Below, one piece after another: positions 41,667 through 51,639 of a stretch of 64,000 nt of DNA (the first letter of the stretch is position 1; each line of letters begins with the position of its first letter). Position numbers and translations under genes: made by a program. The notes under the pieces were generated by a model. It did not search any database. It had not been told where the DNA came from and worked only from the letters and a program-made list of their open reading frames with translations. Origin of the DNA: Corynebacterium appendicis CIP 107643 (GTDB lineage Bacteria; Actinomycetota; Actinomycetes; Mycobacteriales; Mycobacteriaceae); assembly GCF_030408415.1 (NCBI RefSeq), contig NZ_CP046976.1:434001-498000 (forward strand), written 5' to 3'.

Positions 41667-43088
41667 ATGACTGAACAACCGTCGCAGCCCACGAACCAGA
41701 CCCGCACCCGCTCCCGCGAGGACGTCGAAGCAGCCATCAAGGCCTACGACATCCGCGGTGTCGTCGAGCCGGCCGGCACAGCCACCGTCGACGAGGACTT
41801 CGTCTTCGATGCCGGTGCGGCTTTCGCGTCCATCCTGCGAGGGGAAGGGGAGACCACCCTGGCTGTCGGCCACGACATGCGCCCATCTTCCCCGGTTTTG
41901 GCCGCCGCATTCGGTCGCGGCGTCACCAGCCAGGGCATCGACGTCATCGAGCTCGGCCTGACGTCCACCGATGAGCTGTACTTCGCCGCCGGCGTCATCG
42001 GCTGTGCTGGCGCAATGTTCACCGCCTCCCACAACCCGGCGCAGTACAACGGCATCAAACTGTGCCGCACCGGCGCCACCCCGGTATCCCAGGATTCCGG
42101 CTTGGCCGAGATCACCGACATGCTCGTGGACGGCGTGCCCGCCTACGACGGCGAGCCCGGCGCGGTCAGCCAGCGCGACATCCTCAGCGAGTACGCGGAC
42201 TTCCTGCGCACACTGGTGCCGGTGCCCGCGGAGAGGAGCCTCGTGGTCGCGGTCGACGCCGCCAACGGCATGGCCGGTCACACTGTTCCCGCGGTGCTGG
42301 GGTCCGAAGACAACCTGGACATCCGCCCGCTCTACTTCGAGCTCGACGGCACGTTCCCCAACCACGAGGCGAACCCGCTGGACCCGAAGAACTTGGTGGA
42401 CCTGCAGGAGTTCGTCGTCACACAGAATGCGGACATCGGCCTGGCCTTCGATGGCGACGCGGACCGCTGCTTCGTCGTGGACGAGAAGGGTGAGCCGGTC
42501 TCCCCGTCCGCAATCACCGCGCTGGTGGCCGAGCGCACGCTCGAGGCTTCCCCGGGCGCGACGATCATCTACAACGCGATCACCTCGCAGGCCGTGCCGG
42601 AGCTGATCGAGGCCAAGGGCGGCACCCCCGTGCGCACCCGCGTGGGCCACTCCTACATCAAGGCCGAGATGGCCGATAAGGGCGCGCTGTTCGGCGGCGA
42701 GCACTCCGCGCACTACTACTTCGCCGAGTTCTTCAACGCCGATTCCGGCATGGTGGCGGCTCTTCACGTCCTCGCCGCGCTGGCGGAGCAGGACAAGCCG
42801 CTCTCGGAACTGATGGCCAGCTACAACCGCTACGCCGCCTCCGGCGAGATCAACTCCGAGGTCGCCGACCAGCAGGCCACGATGGACAAGGTCGTCGAGG
42901 CATTCGCCGACCGCACGGAGAATGTCGACCGCCTCGACGGCGTCACCGTCTCGCTGAAGGGCACGAAGGCGTGGTTCAACGTGCGCGCGTCCAACACAGA
43001 GCCGCTGCTGCGCCTCAATGTCGAGGCGGAGACCCAGGACGAGGTCGACGCCATCGTCGCCGACGTGCTGGGCATCATCCGCGGATAA
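41667..43088 (+). CDS. manB: Phosphomannomutase/phosphoglucomutase
   Basis: 473 residues, alpha-D-phosphohexomutase that interconverts mannose-6-P and mannose-1-P for lipoglycans. Motifs: IRGVVEPAG, phosphoserine loop TASHNPAQYNG, metal site FDGDADRCFVV, sugar loop GGEHSAHYYF, phosphate-binding RASNTEPLLRLNVE. Placed between manA and manC, so the three genes give the GDP-mannose route. Confidence 0.95.
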   Translation: MTEQPSQPTNQTRTRSREDVEAAIKAYDIRGVVEPAGTATVDEDFVFDAGAAFASILRGEGETTLAVGHDMRPSSPVLAAAFGRGVTSQGIDVIELGLTSTDELYFAAGVIGCAGAMFTASHNPAQYNGIKLCRTGATPVSQDSGLAEITDMLVDGVPAYDGEPGAVSQRDILSEYADFLRTLVPVPAERSLVVAVDAANGMAGHTVPAVLGSEDNLDIRPLYFELDGTFPNHEANPLDPKNLVDLQEFVVTQNADIGLAFDGDADRCFVVDEKGEPVSPSAITALVAERTLEASPGATIIYNAITSQAVPELIEAKGGTPVRTRVGHSYIKAEMADKGALFGGEHSAHYYFAEFFNADSGMVAALHVLAALAEQDKPLSELMASYNRYAASGEINSEVADQQATMDKVVEAFADRTENVDRLDGVTVSLKGTKAWFNVRASNTEPLLRLNVEAETQDEVDAIVADVLGIIRG

Positions 43089-43098
43089 GGTGCGAGGC

Positions 43099-44157
43099 AT
43101 GGCCCCTGAGACGAATCCCGACCGGAGCTACTACGACCCCGCTGCGCACTACGACGTCGAGTCCGTCCGCTTCTTCGACGTCGCCCACGAAGGCGCCCAC
43201 GTGCGTGCCCTCGCGCAGGCAGCCGAGATGCTCTCTGACCTGCGGGGCACCTCGCCGCGCAGTGTGGTCGTGCTCGTCACCGACGCCGTCTCCGAGGCCG
43301 CCGCGCAGTGCGCCGTGGCGCTCGTCGATTTCGGCCGCGCGCCGGTCATGGTCACCCGCGCCCTGCCCGAATTCGTCGGCGCGCTCGACGTCGTGATCGC
43401 GGTGGGCGACGCGCCCGACGCGGAGACCGTATCCCGCCAGATCAGCGCCGCAGCCGGCCGTGGTGCCGATGTCGTGCTCGCCGGTCCCACGGGCGGCCCG
43501 GTCGTGGAGGATGCCCCGCGCGGCGTCATCCTCCTGCCCGCGCCGCCCACAGCCGACGGCGCATCCCCGCTGCGCACCATCGCCGCGGTCGCTGCCGTGT
43601 GCGCCGCACTCACCGGGGCGCAAGCGCTAATCGACGGCCCCGCCGACGCCATCGACTTCGAGCTCCGCCAGCTCTCCCCGGAGCGCGACGTGTCCGTGAA
43701 CGCGGCACGCCAGCTGCGCGAATTCGTCGAGGGCGCCCGCATCCTCCACACCGGCTACACCGAAACCGGCGCCGCAGTGGCCAGACTGATCGCGGCGCTG
43801 TGGTCCGCCCGCGGCCTGCCCAGCGGATTCGTCGGCCGCGAAGACCTAGCCGCGGCATTGGAGGCGGGCGCCGCTGACAGTGCCGGGGAATCCGCGGGTA
43901 ACTCCGCTGGGGCCGCGGACGATATCTTCTATGACCCCTTCATCGACGGGCCGCCCGCCCAGGTTCCGGTGAAAACCATCGTCTGGGCGCAGCGCGAACC
44001 GCATCTGCTCGGGGCACGCGCGGAGTATGTCGCTGACGACGCCGTCGACGCAGACGGTGAAACAGCGGCGACTAGCGCAGTTGGTGCCGGGGACGAGTTC
44101 TCCGCGGCGCTGCGGCTGATCGTGCGTGGCCTGGCGGCCACCGCGATGCAGGTTTAG
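43099..44157 (+). CDS. TobH-like (Rv3256c-type) protein
   Basis: 352 residues with a SIS-like alpha/beta pattern: DLRGTSPRSVVVLVTDAVSEAAAQCAVAL, DVVIAVGDAPDAETV, GADVVLAGPTGGPV and ARILHTGYTETGAAVARLIAALWSARGLPS. It is always between manB and manA and may be an isomerase-like or regulatory partner; activity is not established. ATG 43099 chosen (GTG 43090 possible). Confidence 0.72.
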   Translation: MAPETNPDRSYYDPAAHYDVESVRFFDVAHEGAHVRALAQAAEMLSDLRGTSPRSVVVLVTDAVSEAAAQCAVALVDFGRAPVMVTRALPEFVGALDVVIAVGDAPDAETVSRQISAAAGRGADVVLAGPTGGPVVEDAPRGVILLPAPPTADGASPLRTIAAVAAVCAALTGAQALIDGPADAIDFELRQLSPERDVSVNAARQLREFVEGARILHTGYTETGAAVARLIAALWSARGLPSGFVGREDLAAALEAGAADSAGESAGNSAGAADDIFYDPFIDGPPAQVPVKTIVWAQREPHLLGARAEYVADDAVDADGETAATSAVGAGDEFSAALRLIVRGLAATAMQV

Positions 44158-44198
44158 AAACCGCGACAGAAAAGCAGTAGGAGAAGAGGCGAACACAC

Positions 44199-45392
44199 GT
44201 GGAGCTGCTCACCCCGGCGCTGCAAACGTACCCGTGGGGCTCGAGAACATTGCTGACTGAGATGCGCGGGGAGCCCTCCCCGTCGGCGACACCGGAAGCG
44301 GAACTGTGGTTCGGCTCCCACCCGGCCGCGCCCGCCACGATCGGGGGAGTGGGCCTCGACGAGGTCATCGCCGACGACCCGGCCGACCAGCTCGGCGCGC
44401 AGGTGCGCGGGCGCTACGGCGATTCACTGCCATTTCTGCTGAAGATCCTCGCGGCTGATTCGCCGTTGTCCATCCAGGCGCACCCGACCGCGGCGCAGGC
44501 GCGCGCCGGCTACGAGGGTGAGAACGCCGCCGGCATCGCGCTCGATGCGCCGGAGCGGAATTACAAGGATCCGAACCACAAACCCGAATTGCTCGTCGCG
44601 CTCACCCCGTTCCGCGCCCTTGCGGGCTTGCGCCCGGCGAAGCAGACGCTCGACTTCTTCGACTACCTCGACTGCCCGGAGCTCACCCGCTATTCGGCGA
44701 TGCTCCACTCGGAGAACGAGGAGGAGGGCCTGCGCGCCCTGTTCACCACGTGGATCTCCCTGCCACGCCCGGCAAGGGTGGAGGTGATTGAGGGGGTGCG
44801 CGCGTGCGTCGATAAGCGTGCCTTCGATGGCGTCCCCGGCTGGATGCGCGAGGCTGGGCGGTGCTTTGTCGAGTTGGATGACGCCCACCCGGGCGATGTC
44901 GGTGTGCTGGCGTCGTTGCTGCTCAATTTCGTCGAGCTCGCGCCCGGCGAGGCGCTGTTTCTCGGTGCTGGGCGGCTGCACGCGTACCTGTCCGGAATGG
45001 CCGTGGAGATCATGGCCAACTCGGATAATGTGCTGCGCGGCGGGCTGACCACGAAGCATGTGGACGTGCCGGAACTGGTGCGCATCACGGATTTCTCCAC
45101 GATGGCTGACCCGCGCGTGGACGCGGAGGCAGATGGCGGTGTGTGCGCATTCGATGTTCCCGCGCGCGATTTCCACCTCACCCGCTACGAGCTCGCCGCG
45201 GGAGACGGCTTCGACGCTGCCTCCGCCGGGCCCGCGATCGTGCTGTGCACGTCCGGTTCGGTCGACTGCGGCCCGCTGGAACTGAACCCCGGTATGGCCG
45301 CGTGGATTCCGGCGAGCGACCCCGATGCGCGGGTGAGCGCCGCAGGTGGTTCTGCTGGCGCGGACGTGTTCTACGCGCGGGTGGGGGAGTAG
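44199..45392 (+). CDS. manA: Mannose-6-phosphate isomerase, class I
   Basis: A 397-residue zinc enzyme that converts fructose-6-P to mannose-6-P. Motifs: YPWGSRTLL, ELWFGSHPAAP, KILAADSPLSIQAHPTAAQA (QxHP zinc ligands), NYKDPNHKPELLVALTPF, GEALFLGAGRLHAYLSGMAVEIMANSDNVLRGGLT. GTG start. Ends the mannose cluster. Confidence 0.94.
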   Translation: MELLTPALQTYPWGSRTLLTEMRGEPSPSATPEAELWFGSHPAAPATIGGVGLDEVIADDPADQLGAQVRGRYGDSLPFLLKILAADSPLSIQAHPTAAQARAGYEGENAAGIALDAPERNYKDPNHKPELLVALTPFRALAGLRPAKQTLDFFDYLDCPELTRYSAMLHSENEEEGLRALFTTWISLPRPARVEVIEGVRACVDKRAFDGVPGWMREAGRCFVELDDAHPGDVGVLASLLLNFVELAPGEALFLGAGRLHAYLSGMAVEIMANSDNVLRGGLTTKHVDVPELVRITDFSTMADPRVDAEADGGVCAFDVPARDFHLTRYELAAGDGFDAASAGPAIVLCTSGSVDCGPLELNPGMAAWIPASDPDARVSAAGGSAGADVFYARVGE

Positions 45393-45422
45393 CCCGCGCT
45401 ACAGCGCGGAGCTGCCGCCGGC

Positions 45423-46250
45423 CTACTCGGCGCCGTTGGTGTCGGCCGGAGCTTGCTGGACGCGGGTGGATGCGGAGAACGGGTCCTCCGGGCGCTTCTT
45501 CGGTGCGCCCTCTTCGTTGTCGGAGGTGATACCCAGGGCACCGGCGGCAGACTTGCCCGCGTTGATCGCCTTCTCGGCGGCATCGGATGCGATGTCTTCG
45601 CCGGCAGTCTGCGGCTCGGGCTGGTTCGGATTGTTCTCCGGCAAGCGGCCACCCTCCTCGACACCCGGAACGGGGCGCTGCGGTTCTCCCGGCTCCTCCG
45701 GCACGACCGTGGTGGGGCCGCCCGGCGTTGTGGTCGACGGGTTCGGGGACTCGCCCGGTTGCGTCGAGGGGCTGGCGCCACCCGGCTGCTGCGTCTGCTG
45801 CGGGGCAGTGGTGCGCGCCGTCGTCGGCTGCTGCGGGTTCTGCTGCTGCGGCGTTGTGGGGGCCGGCACCGCATTCGTCGGGCGGTAGTAGGAGGTTTCC
45901 ACCGAGCCGCCGCGACCGCCGCCCAGGTTCGCATTCGGCGGAGCCAACGGGTCATTCACGCCGCCCGCGCCGGAGTTCGAGCCAACGTTGTCGGCCCCGC
46001 CCATATCAGTGTTCTCGTCCCCCTCGTCGTGCTCGTTGGGGGTGATATCGGTGGCGGGGCTCGGCTCCTCTTCCGTTTGTTGTTCGGAACTCGCATCGGC
46101 GGCGGCGACCGGCTGACCGGCGAGTTCCGTCTCCTGGCTATTCAGGCTCACGCCCGCGTCCGAGACCTTCCACACCAGCAGCCCCACGACGACGGCCAGC
46201 GTCAGGCCCGAAGCCAGGAAAATAGCGAAGCGGCGGTTGGTCAGTTCCAT
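45423..46250 (-). CDS. Membrane-anchored Pro/Thr/Gln-rich protein
   Basis: 275 residues: five-residue basic start, one membrane helix (residues ~7-27, FAIFLASGLTLAVVVGLLVW), then an extracytoplasmic disordered region rich in Pro, Thr, Gln, Gly and acidic residues. A conserved-looking end reads AEKAINAGKSAAGALGI. I recognise no domain. ATG 46250 has AAGGAG upstream. Convergent with manA. Confidence 0.6.
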   Translation of the reverse strand: MELTNRRFAIFLASGLTLAVVVGLLVWKVSDAGVSLNSQETELAGQPVAAADASSEQQTEEEPSPATDITPNEHDEGDENTDMGGADNVGSNSGAGGVNDPLAPPNANLGGGRGGSVETSYYRPTNAVPAPTTPQQQNPQQPTTARTTAPQQTQQPGGASPSTQPGESPNPSTTTPGGPTTVVPEEPGEPQRPVPGVEEGGRLPENNPNQPEPQTAGEDIASDAAEKAINAGKSAAGALGITSDNEEGAPKKRPEDPFSASTRVQQAPADTNGAE

Positions 46251-46576
46251 GTCCGTCCGTCTCCTTCCCGCCATGAGGTGGCTGATGAGCGCTCACGCAC
46301 GATGTGCTGCGTTGTCTAGGTCCCGTTGCGAGTGTTCTGCGCTGTGCCCGATTCACCTAGTGGCACCGGCCACATAGCGCGCATAACAACTTGATAACAA
46401 GCTATCAATTAATTCCCCGGGAAGCTACCCCCAATTTCCAGCCCGGCGTGTCGCGCGTCCGCTGCCCGCCTGCCGCGAAGTGTCCGAAAGATGGTGGACA
46501 TCCCGCCAGCGAGACAGTAGTAGTGGACCTTGAACTGACAGAACGACTGCACGGGACTAGCTGGAAGGGGCACGTC
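46251..46576. other. Divergent intergenic region (membrane protein/DUF4259)
   Basis: 326 bases without a gene. It contains a 6-bp inverted repeat TTGATA/TATCAA (46391-46408) in an A+T-rich patch that could be promoter or operator DNA for the divergent genes. Confidence 0.35.
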
Positions 46577-46930
46577 GTGAGCACGTGGGACATGGCCATC
46601 TTCAACGAGGATGCGAACGTCGATTTCCTCGACGACCTCGCGGACCTGGACTTCGACGAGACGGTGCAAGCCGTGCGCGACGCATGCCTTCTGGCGGGCG
46701 ACAAAGACAACGCCACCGAAGAGGACATCCTCAACGGCCAGGCAGCGGCCACCATCGCGGCGATCTGGGCGGGGGCGCCGTTCAGCGCCGGGGACATCGC
46801 CGACACCTACCCTTTCCTGCGCGCGTCCTCGGTCGAACTCGACGAGAAGCTTATCGACGTAGCGGTGGCCATCCTGGAAGACGTCGACTCCGAGCAGGAC
46901 GTCGACCAGTTCATCGAGGCTCTGTCCTAA
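46577..46930 (+). CDS. DUF4259 domain protein
   Basis: 117 residues, MSTWDMAIFNEDANVDFLDDL at the start (the WDxxxFxND-type signature), ILNGQAAATIAAIWAG and an acidic C-terminus. DUF4259 proteins are small, soluble and of unknown function. GTG 46577 chosen because GGAAGGGG lies 6 bases upstream; open frame before it is non-coding. A CTTATCGACG copy encodes KLIDV at 46850-46859. Confidence 0.8.
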   Translation: MSTWDMAIFNEDANVDFLDDLADLDFDETVQAVRDACLLAGDKDNATEEDILNGQAAATIAAIWAGAPFSAGDIADTYPFLRASSVELDEKLIDVAVAILEDVDSEQDVDQFIEALS

Positions 46931-47055
46931 GCGGCTTCGCACGGCTCCTAAGCTAGCAACGACAGTTCCGGCATTAGGCCGTTATTGTGATTGCCATAGC
47001 GCAACAACGCCCCGCGCGCATACCCGCACCCACACCTCAGCAAGGAGAGAAATAC

Positions 47056-48504
47056 ATGAACCAGGATCTCAGCCAGGACTTCAAGGTCGCCGATTTGTCC
47101 CTGCACGAGGCAGGCCGCAAGCAGATCGACCTGGCCGAGCACGAGATGCCGGGGCTGATGCAGCTGCGCCGCGAATACGCGGACGAGCAGCCGCTGGCCG
47201 GCGCACGCATCGCCGGAGCCATCCACATGACCACCCAGACGGCCGTGCTGATTGAGACCCTGACCGCCCTGGGTGCCGAGGTGCGCTGGGCGTCCTGCAA
47301 TATCTTCTCCACCGAGGACCCGGCGGCAGCCGCCATCGTGGTGGGCAAGGACGGTACACCGGAGGACCCGAAGGGTGTGCCCGTCTTCGCGTGGAAGGGC
47401 GAGACGCTCGACGAGTACTGGTGGTGCATGAACCAGATCTTCAGCTGGGGCGAGGGTGTGTACCCCAACATGATTCTCGACGACGGCGGCGACGCCACCA
47501 TGGCCGTGATCAAAGGTGCCGAATTCGAAAACGCTGGCGCTGTGCCGGCTGCCGCGGACACCGATTCCGACGAGCAGGTCGCCTTCTTCAACATGCTTCG
47601 AGAAACCCTGGCAGCCGAGCCGCAGAAGTGGACGACCACCGCCGAGTCCGTCCAGGGTGTCACCGAGGAGACCACCACCGGCGTCCACCGCCTCTACCAC
47701 TTCGCCAACGAGGGCACGCTGCCGTTCCCGGCGATGAACGTCAACGACGCGGTGACCAAGTCCAAGTTCGACAACCGCTACGGCACCCGCCACTCCGTCA
47801 TCGACGGCCTCAACCGCGGCACCGACATGCTCATCGGCGGCAAGAAGGCCCTCGTGTGCGGCTACGGCGACGTGGGCAAGGGCGTCGCAGAAGCACTCGA
47901 CGGCCAGGGCGCGATCGTGTCCGTCACCGAGGCCGACCCGATCAATGCGCTGCAGGCGCTCATGGACGGCTACAAGGTGGTCACCGTCGACGAGGCGATC
48001 GCCGACGCCGACATCATCATCACCGCCACCGGCAACCTCGGCATCATCACCTTCGACGACATGCTCAAGATGAAGGACCACGCGGTGCTGGGCAATATCG
48101 GCCACTTCGACAACGAGATCGACATGGCCTCCCTGCTGCACCGCGAGGACGTCACCCGGATGAACATCAAGCCGCAGGTCGACCTGTTCACCCTGCCCAG
48201 CGGCAATTCCATCATTGTCCTGTCTGAGGGCCGCCTTTTGAACCTGGGCAACGCGACGGGACACCCGTCGTTCGTCATGTCCAACTCGTTCGCCGACCAG
48301 ACCATCGCGCAGATCGAGCTGTTCACCAACAACGGCCAGTACGAGAACCAGGTGTACCGCCTGCCGAAGATCCTCGACGAGAAGGTCGCCCGCATCCATG
48401 TCGAAGCCCTCGGCGGCACGCTCACCGAGCTGACCAAGGAGCAGGCCGAGTACATCGGTGTCGACGTCGCCGGCCCGTTCAAGCCGGAGCACTACCGCTA
48501 CTAA
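47056..48504 (+). CDS. ahcY: S-adenosyl-L-homocysteine hydrolase
   Basis: A 482-residue NAD-dependent enzyme that splits SAH to homocysteine and adenosine. Motifs: [53 protein letters not shown]-binding [13 protein letters not shown], and C-terminal FKPEHYRY with the conserved Lys/Tyr. Strong AAGGAG before ATG 47056. Heads a run of genes in the order ahcY-tmk-mtrA-mtrB-lpqB. Confidence 0.97.
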   Translation: MNQDLSQDFKVADLSLHEAGRKQIDLAEHEMPGLMQLRREYADEQPLAGARIAGAIHMTTQTAVLIETLTALGAEVRWASCNIFSTEDPAAAAIVVGKDGTPEDPKGVPVFAWKGETLDEYWWCMNQIFSWGEGVYPNMILDDGGDATMAVIKGAEFENAGAVPAAADTDSDEQVAFFNMLRETLAAEPQKWTTTAESVQGVTEETTTGVHRLYHFANEGTLPFPAMNVNDAVTKSKFDNRYGTRHSVIDGLNRGTDMLIGGKKALVCGYGDVGKGVAEALDGQGAIVSVTEADPINALQALMDGYKVVTVDEAIADADIIITATGNLGIITFDDMLKMKDHAVLGNIGHFDNEIDMASLLHREDVTRMNIKPQVDLFTLPSGNSIIVLSEGRLLNLGNATGHPSFVMSNSFADQTIAQIELFTNNGQYENQVYRLPKILDEKVARIHVEALGGTLTELTKEQAEYIGVDVAGPFKPEHYRY

Positions 48505-48538
48505 CCTCGCAGAGCTCAGTTAGTAGCGAGGTGGAATG

Positions 48539-49180
48539 ATGATCATCGCTTTAGAAGGCATTGACGGTGCCGGCAAGAACACCCTGGTCCAAAAGCTGAT
48601 CCGGGAGCTCGCGGCCGCCGACGGGATCGACAGTGCGGCGACCATGTCGTTCCCGCGCTACGACGAGTCCCTCCACGCCCAGCTCGCGGCCGATGCGCTG
48701 CACGGGAAAATGGGCGACCTCACCGATTCCGCACACGGCATGGCCGTGATGTTCGCCCTCGACCGGTACGGGGTTGCGGGGGAGCTACGGCAGTGGGCGT
48801 CGTCGTCAAGCGATGTGCTCCTGCTCGACCGCTACGTCGCCTCGAATGCGGCGTACACGTCGGCGCGCACGGGGCGTATCGACGACCGCTCGTGGGTCGT
48901 CGAGCTCGAATTCGACCGCTTGGGGCTGCCCCGGCCGGACCTGCAGGTTCTCGTGGACACCGCGCCGGAGACCGCGCGCGAGCGCGCCGCGAAGCGTGAG
49001 ACCTTCGACGTGTCCCGCACCCGCGACCGCTACGAGCGCGACACCGCTCTGCAAGACGCCACCTTCGCCGCCTATGTCGACATGGCTGAAAGCGGCTGGG
49101 AGGGTCCGTGGGTCCGCGCGAGCGAAACGGGGCCTATCATGCAAGCTATTGGTGCGCTTCCGCGCCCGACCGCGCGTTAA
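48539..49180 (+). CDS. tmk: Thymidylate kinase
   Basis: 213 residues, phosphorylating dTMP. The P-loop is EGIDGAGKNTLV (Asn replaces the usual Ser/Thr, as in other corynebacteria), with FPRYDES, DRY and a lid RETFDVSRTRDRYERD. ATG 48539 follows GAGGTGG; ATG 48536 is an alternative. Lies 32 bases after ahcY and just before mtrA. Confidence 0.93.
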   Translation: MIIALEGIDGAGKNTLVQKLIRELAAADGIDSAATMSFPRYDESLHAQLAADALHGKMGDLTDSAHGMAVMFALDRYGVAGELRQWASSSSDVLLLDRYVASNAAYTSARTGRIDDRSWVVELEFDRLGLPRPDLQVLVDTAPETARERAAKRETFDVSRTRDRYERDTALQDATFAAYVDMAESGWEGPWVRASETGPIMQAIGALPRPTAR

Positions 49181-49215
49181 GGTATGCGGTAACGCAACGC
49201 AGCAAGGAGCTGAAG

Positions 49216-49899
49216 ATGACGACAAAAATCCTCGTCGTGGACGACGACCCCGCCATCTCCGAGATGCTGACCATCGTGCTGGAGACGGAGGGCTTCGAAG
49301 CCAAGCCCGTCGTCGACGGCCTCGAGGCGATCCCCGCGTTCCGCAGCTACCAGCCGGACCTGATCTTGCTGGACCTCATGCTGCCGGGCATGAGTGGCGT
49401 GGACATCTGCAAGGAGATCCGCAAGGAATCCGCTGTGCCCATCGTCATGCTCACTGCCAAGACCGACACCGTCGACGTGGTGCTTGGCCTGGAATCCGGC
49501 GCGGACGACTACATCACCAAGCCGTTCAAACCCCGCGAGCTCGTCGCCCGCATCCGTGCGCGCCTGCGCCAGAACACCGAGGAAGCCACAGAGATCCTCG
49601 AGATCGGCGACCTGACTATCGATGTGCCGCAGCACATCGTCACCCGCGGCGACATGGAGATCAGCCTCACCCCGCTCGAATTCGACTTGCTCGTCGAGCT
49701 GGCCCGCAAACCCCACCAAGTGCACACCCGCGAGGAACTCCTCGAGTCCGTGTGGGGCTACCGCAACGCCTCCGACACCCGCCTGGTCAACGTGCACGTC
49801 CAGCGCCTGCGCTCCAAGATCGAGCACGACCCGGAGAACCCCGAGATCGTCCTCACCGTTCGCGGTGTGGGCTACAAGACTGGGCGTCCGGGGGTGTAA
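49216..49899 (+). CDS. mtrA: Two-component response regulator MtrA
   Basis: A 227-residue OmpR-type regulator controlling cell-wall, division and osmostress genes. Receiver: ILVVDDDPAISEML, phospho-Asp in DLILLDLMLPGMSG, conserved Thr (MLTAK) and Lys (TKPFKPREL). C-terminal winged helix with TPLEFDLLVELARKPHQVHTREELLESVWGY and VHVQRLRSKIE. Followed directly by mtrB in the same frame. Confidence 0.97.
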   Translation: MTTKILVVDDDPAISEMLTIVLETEGFEAKPVVDGLEAIPAFRSYQPDLILLDLMLPGMSGVDICKEIRKESAVPIVMLTAKTDTVDVVLGLESGADDYITKPFKPRELVARIRARLRQNTEEATEILEIGDLTIDVPQHIVTRGDMEISLTPLEFDLLVELARKPHQVHTREELLESVWGYRNASDTRLVNVHVQRLRSKIEHDPENPEIVLTVRGVGYKTGRPGV

Positions 49900-49977
49900 C
49901 AGGCCCTGGCTACCAAACTGAAACGGGCCAGGGACAGCCTTGCCCAGCGGTGGCGGACCTCGCTGCAGGTCCGGTTC

Positions 49978-51639
49978 GTGGGCACGGTGCTCATCGTCTC
50001 CGCGATCGTCATGGGCTTGCTCGCGCTCGCCCTTGCGTCCGTGGTGACGCAGCGTCTCGTCGACCTGAAACTGGAAAACGCGGAATACGACCTCGAGCGC
50101 GTCCGCGGCACGGTGGAGGAGCAGCTCCGCAACACCGCCGCCACCGGCGCGTCCACGCAAGGCCGCCTGAACACCGCGCGTGCGGCGCTGGCTCAGCGCT
50201 CCCAGCAGGACCAGCCCGCCACCGGCGCGTATGAGCCGGTGCTCGTGGTACCGCAGAAAGACGGCGAGATCACCTCCCCGGAGGACTTCACGGTGCCGCA
50301 GCGGCTCACCGACTTCGTCTCCCAAGGCCAGGTGGCTTACCAGTTCAACCCAGTCAACAGCGGCGGGCGGATGTACGACGCCCTCATCATCGGCACACCC
50401 ACCGACTCCGATATTCCGGGCCTGCAGCTCTACTTGGTCATGGACATGCAGTCGGAACGCCAGACGCTGGCGCTCATGCGCGGCCTGCTCGCCTCGGCCG
50501 GCATCGTGGTCGTGGTCCTGCTCGTCGGCATTGCGTGGCTGTCTTCGCAGCAGCTCGTCGCGCCCGTCAGGTCCGCGTCCCGCATTGCGGAGCGGCTCGC
50601 CGCCGGCCACCTGCGCGAGCGCATGGCCGTTGAGGGCGAGGACGAGATGGCGCGCTTGGCGCTGTCCTTCAACGACATGGCCGACAACCTGTCGTCCAAG
50701 ATCACCCAGCTGGAGGAATACGGCGACCTGCAGCGGCAGTTCACCTCCGATGTCTCGCACGAGCTGCGCACGCCGCTGACCACCGTGCGCATGGCCGCCG
50801 ACATGATCGCCGGCGACGAGGAGAACCTCGAGCCTCACACCCGCCGCGCGTCCCAGCTGATGATGCGCGAGCTCGACCGCTTCGAAGCGCTGCTTGCGGA
50901 CCTGCTGGAAATTTCGCGTCACGACGCTGGCGTGGCCGACTTGTCCGCCGCCACCATCGACGCGCGCTCGCCGATCGAATCAGCCTGGGCCCAGACTTCT
51001 GTTCTGGCCGAGGAGCTCGATGTAGCTGTCGAGTTCGACGTGCCCGACGAACCGATGCAGATGGTCGGTGACCCGCGCCGCATCGAGCGCATCGTCCGCA
51101 ACCTGCTGGCCAATGCTATCGACCACTCCGAGGGCAACCCGGTGGTCCTTGAATTGGCGGCCAACGACGAGGCTGTGGCCATCACCGTCACCGACGGCGG
51201 TGTCGGCCTGAAACCGGGGCAGGAGGAGCTGGTGTTCAACCGCTTCTGGCGCGCCGATTCATCCCGCAAGCGCCACTCCGGCGGCACCGGCCTTGGCCTG
51301 GCGATTGCCCGGGAGGACGCCCAGCTCCACTGCGGCACCCTGGACGCCGCTGGCACCGCCGGCGTCGGCTCCCAGTTCCGTCTCGTCCTTCCGCGCGACC
51401 CGGAGGCCGGGTTCACCGTAGCCCCGCTGGAGCTCCACGCCCCTGGCGCGCCCGCGGAAGAGGACACGCCTGAACTCGTGCGCACTCAGCGCGACCTGCC
51501 GTCGCTGCCTGCCGGTGATAACTCCGCGCCGTGCGCGGAGGTGGACGCATCCGAGTTCGCTATGCAAGCTGATGTCGATGCAGAGGCTGACGCTGAACCG
51601 GCGGAGTGCCCCGAGACCGGCAAGGAGCGTGATCAGTGA
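49978..51639 (+). CDS. mtrB: Two-component sensor histidine kinase MtrB
   Basis: At least 553 residues. Membrane helix VGTVLIVSAIVMGLLALALAS, extracytoplasmic domain, second helix, HAMP (SSQQLVAPVRSASRIAERLAAGHL), HisKA with phospho-His in DVSHELRTPLTTVRMAAD, HATPase with NLLANAIDHS and GGTGLGLAIARED. The first standard start (GTG 49978) falls inside the first helix; coding potential continues upstream in frame to the mtrA stop (basic residues, then SLQVRF). The true start may be CTG 49906 or 49918. Confidence 0.94.
   Translation: MGTVLIVSAIVMGLLALALASVVTQRLVDLKLENAEYDLERVRGTVEEQLRNTAATGASTQGRLNTARAALAQRSQQDQPATGAYEPVLVVPQKDGEITSPEDFTVPQRLTDFVSQGQVAYQFNPVNSGGRMYDALIIGTPTDSDIPGLQLYLVMDMQSERQTLALMRGLLASAGIVVVVLLVGIAWLSSQQLVAPVRSASRIAERLAAGHLRERMAVEGEDEMARLALSFNDMADNLSSKITQLEEYGDLQRQFTSDVSHELRTPLTTVRMAADMIAGDEENLEPHTRRASQLMMRELDRFEALLADLLEISRHDAGVADLSAATIDARSPIESAWAQTSVLAEELDVAVEFDVPDEPMQMVGDPRRIERIVRNLLANAIDHSEGNPVVLELAANDEAVAITVTDGGVGLKPGQEELVFNRFWRADSSRKRHSGGTGLGLAIAREDAQLHCGTLDAAGTAGVGSQFRLVLPRDPEAGFTVAPLELHAPGAPAEEDTPELVRTQRDLPSLPAGDNSAPCAEVDASEFAMQADVDAEADAEPAECPETGKERDQ

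Noticed and set aside
46948..48492. 514-codon minus-strand frame opposite ahcY
   Set aside because: Antisense shadow; ahcY on the plus strand is unmistakable.
49177..50922. 581-codon minus-strand frame opposite mtrA/mtrB
   Set aside because: Antisense shadow of two clear regulatory genes.
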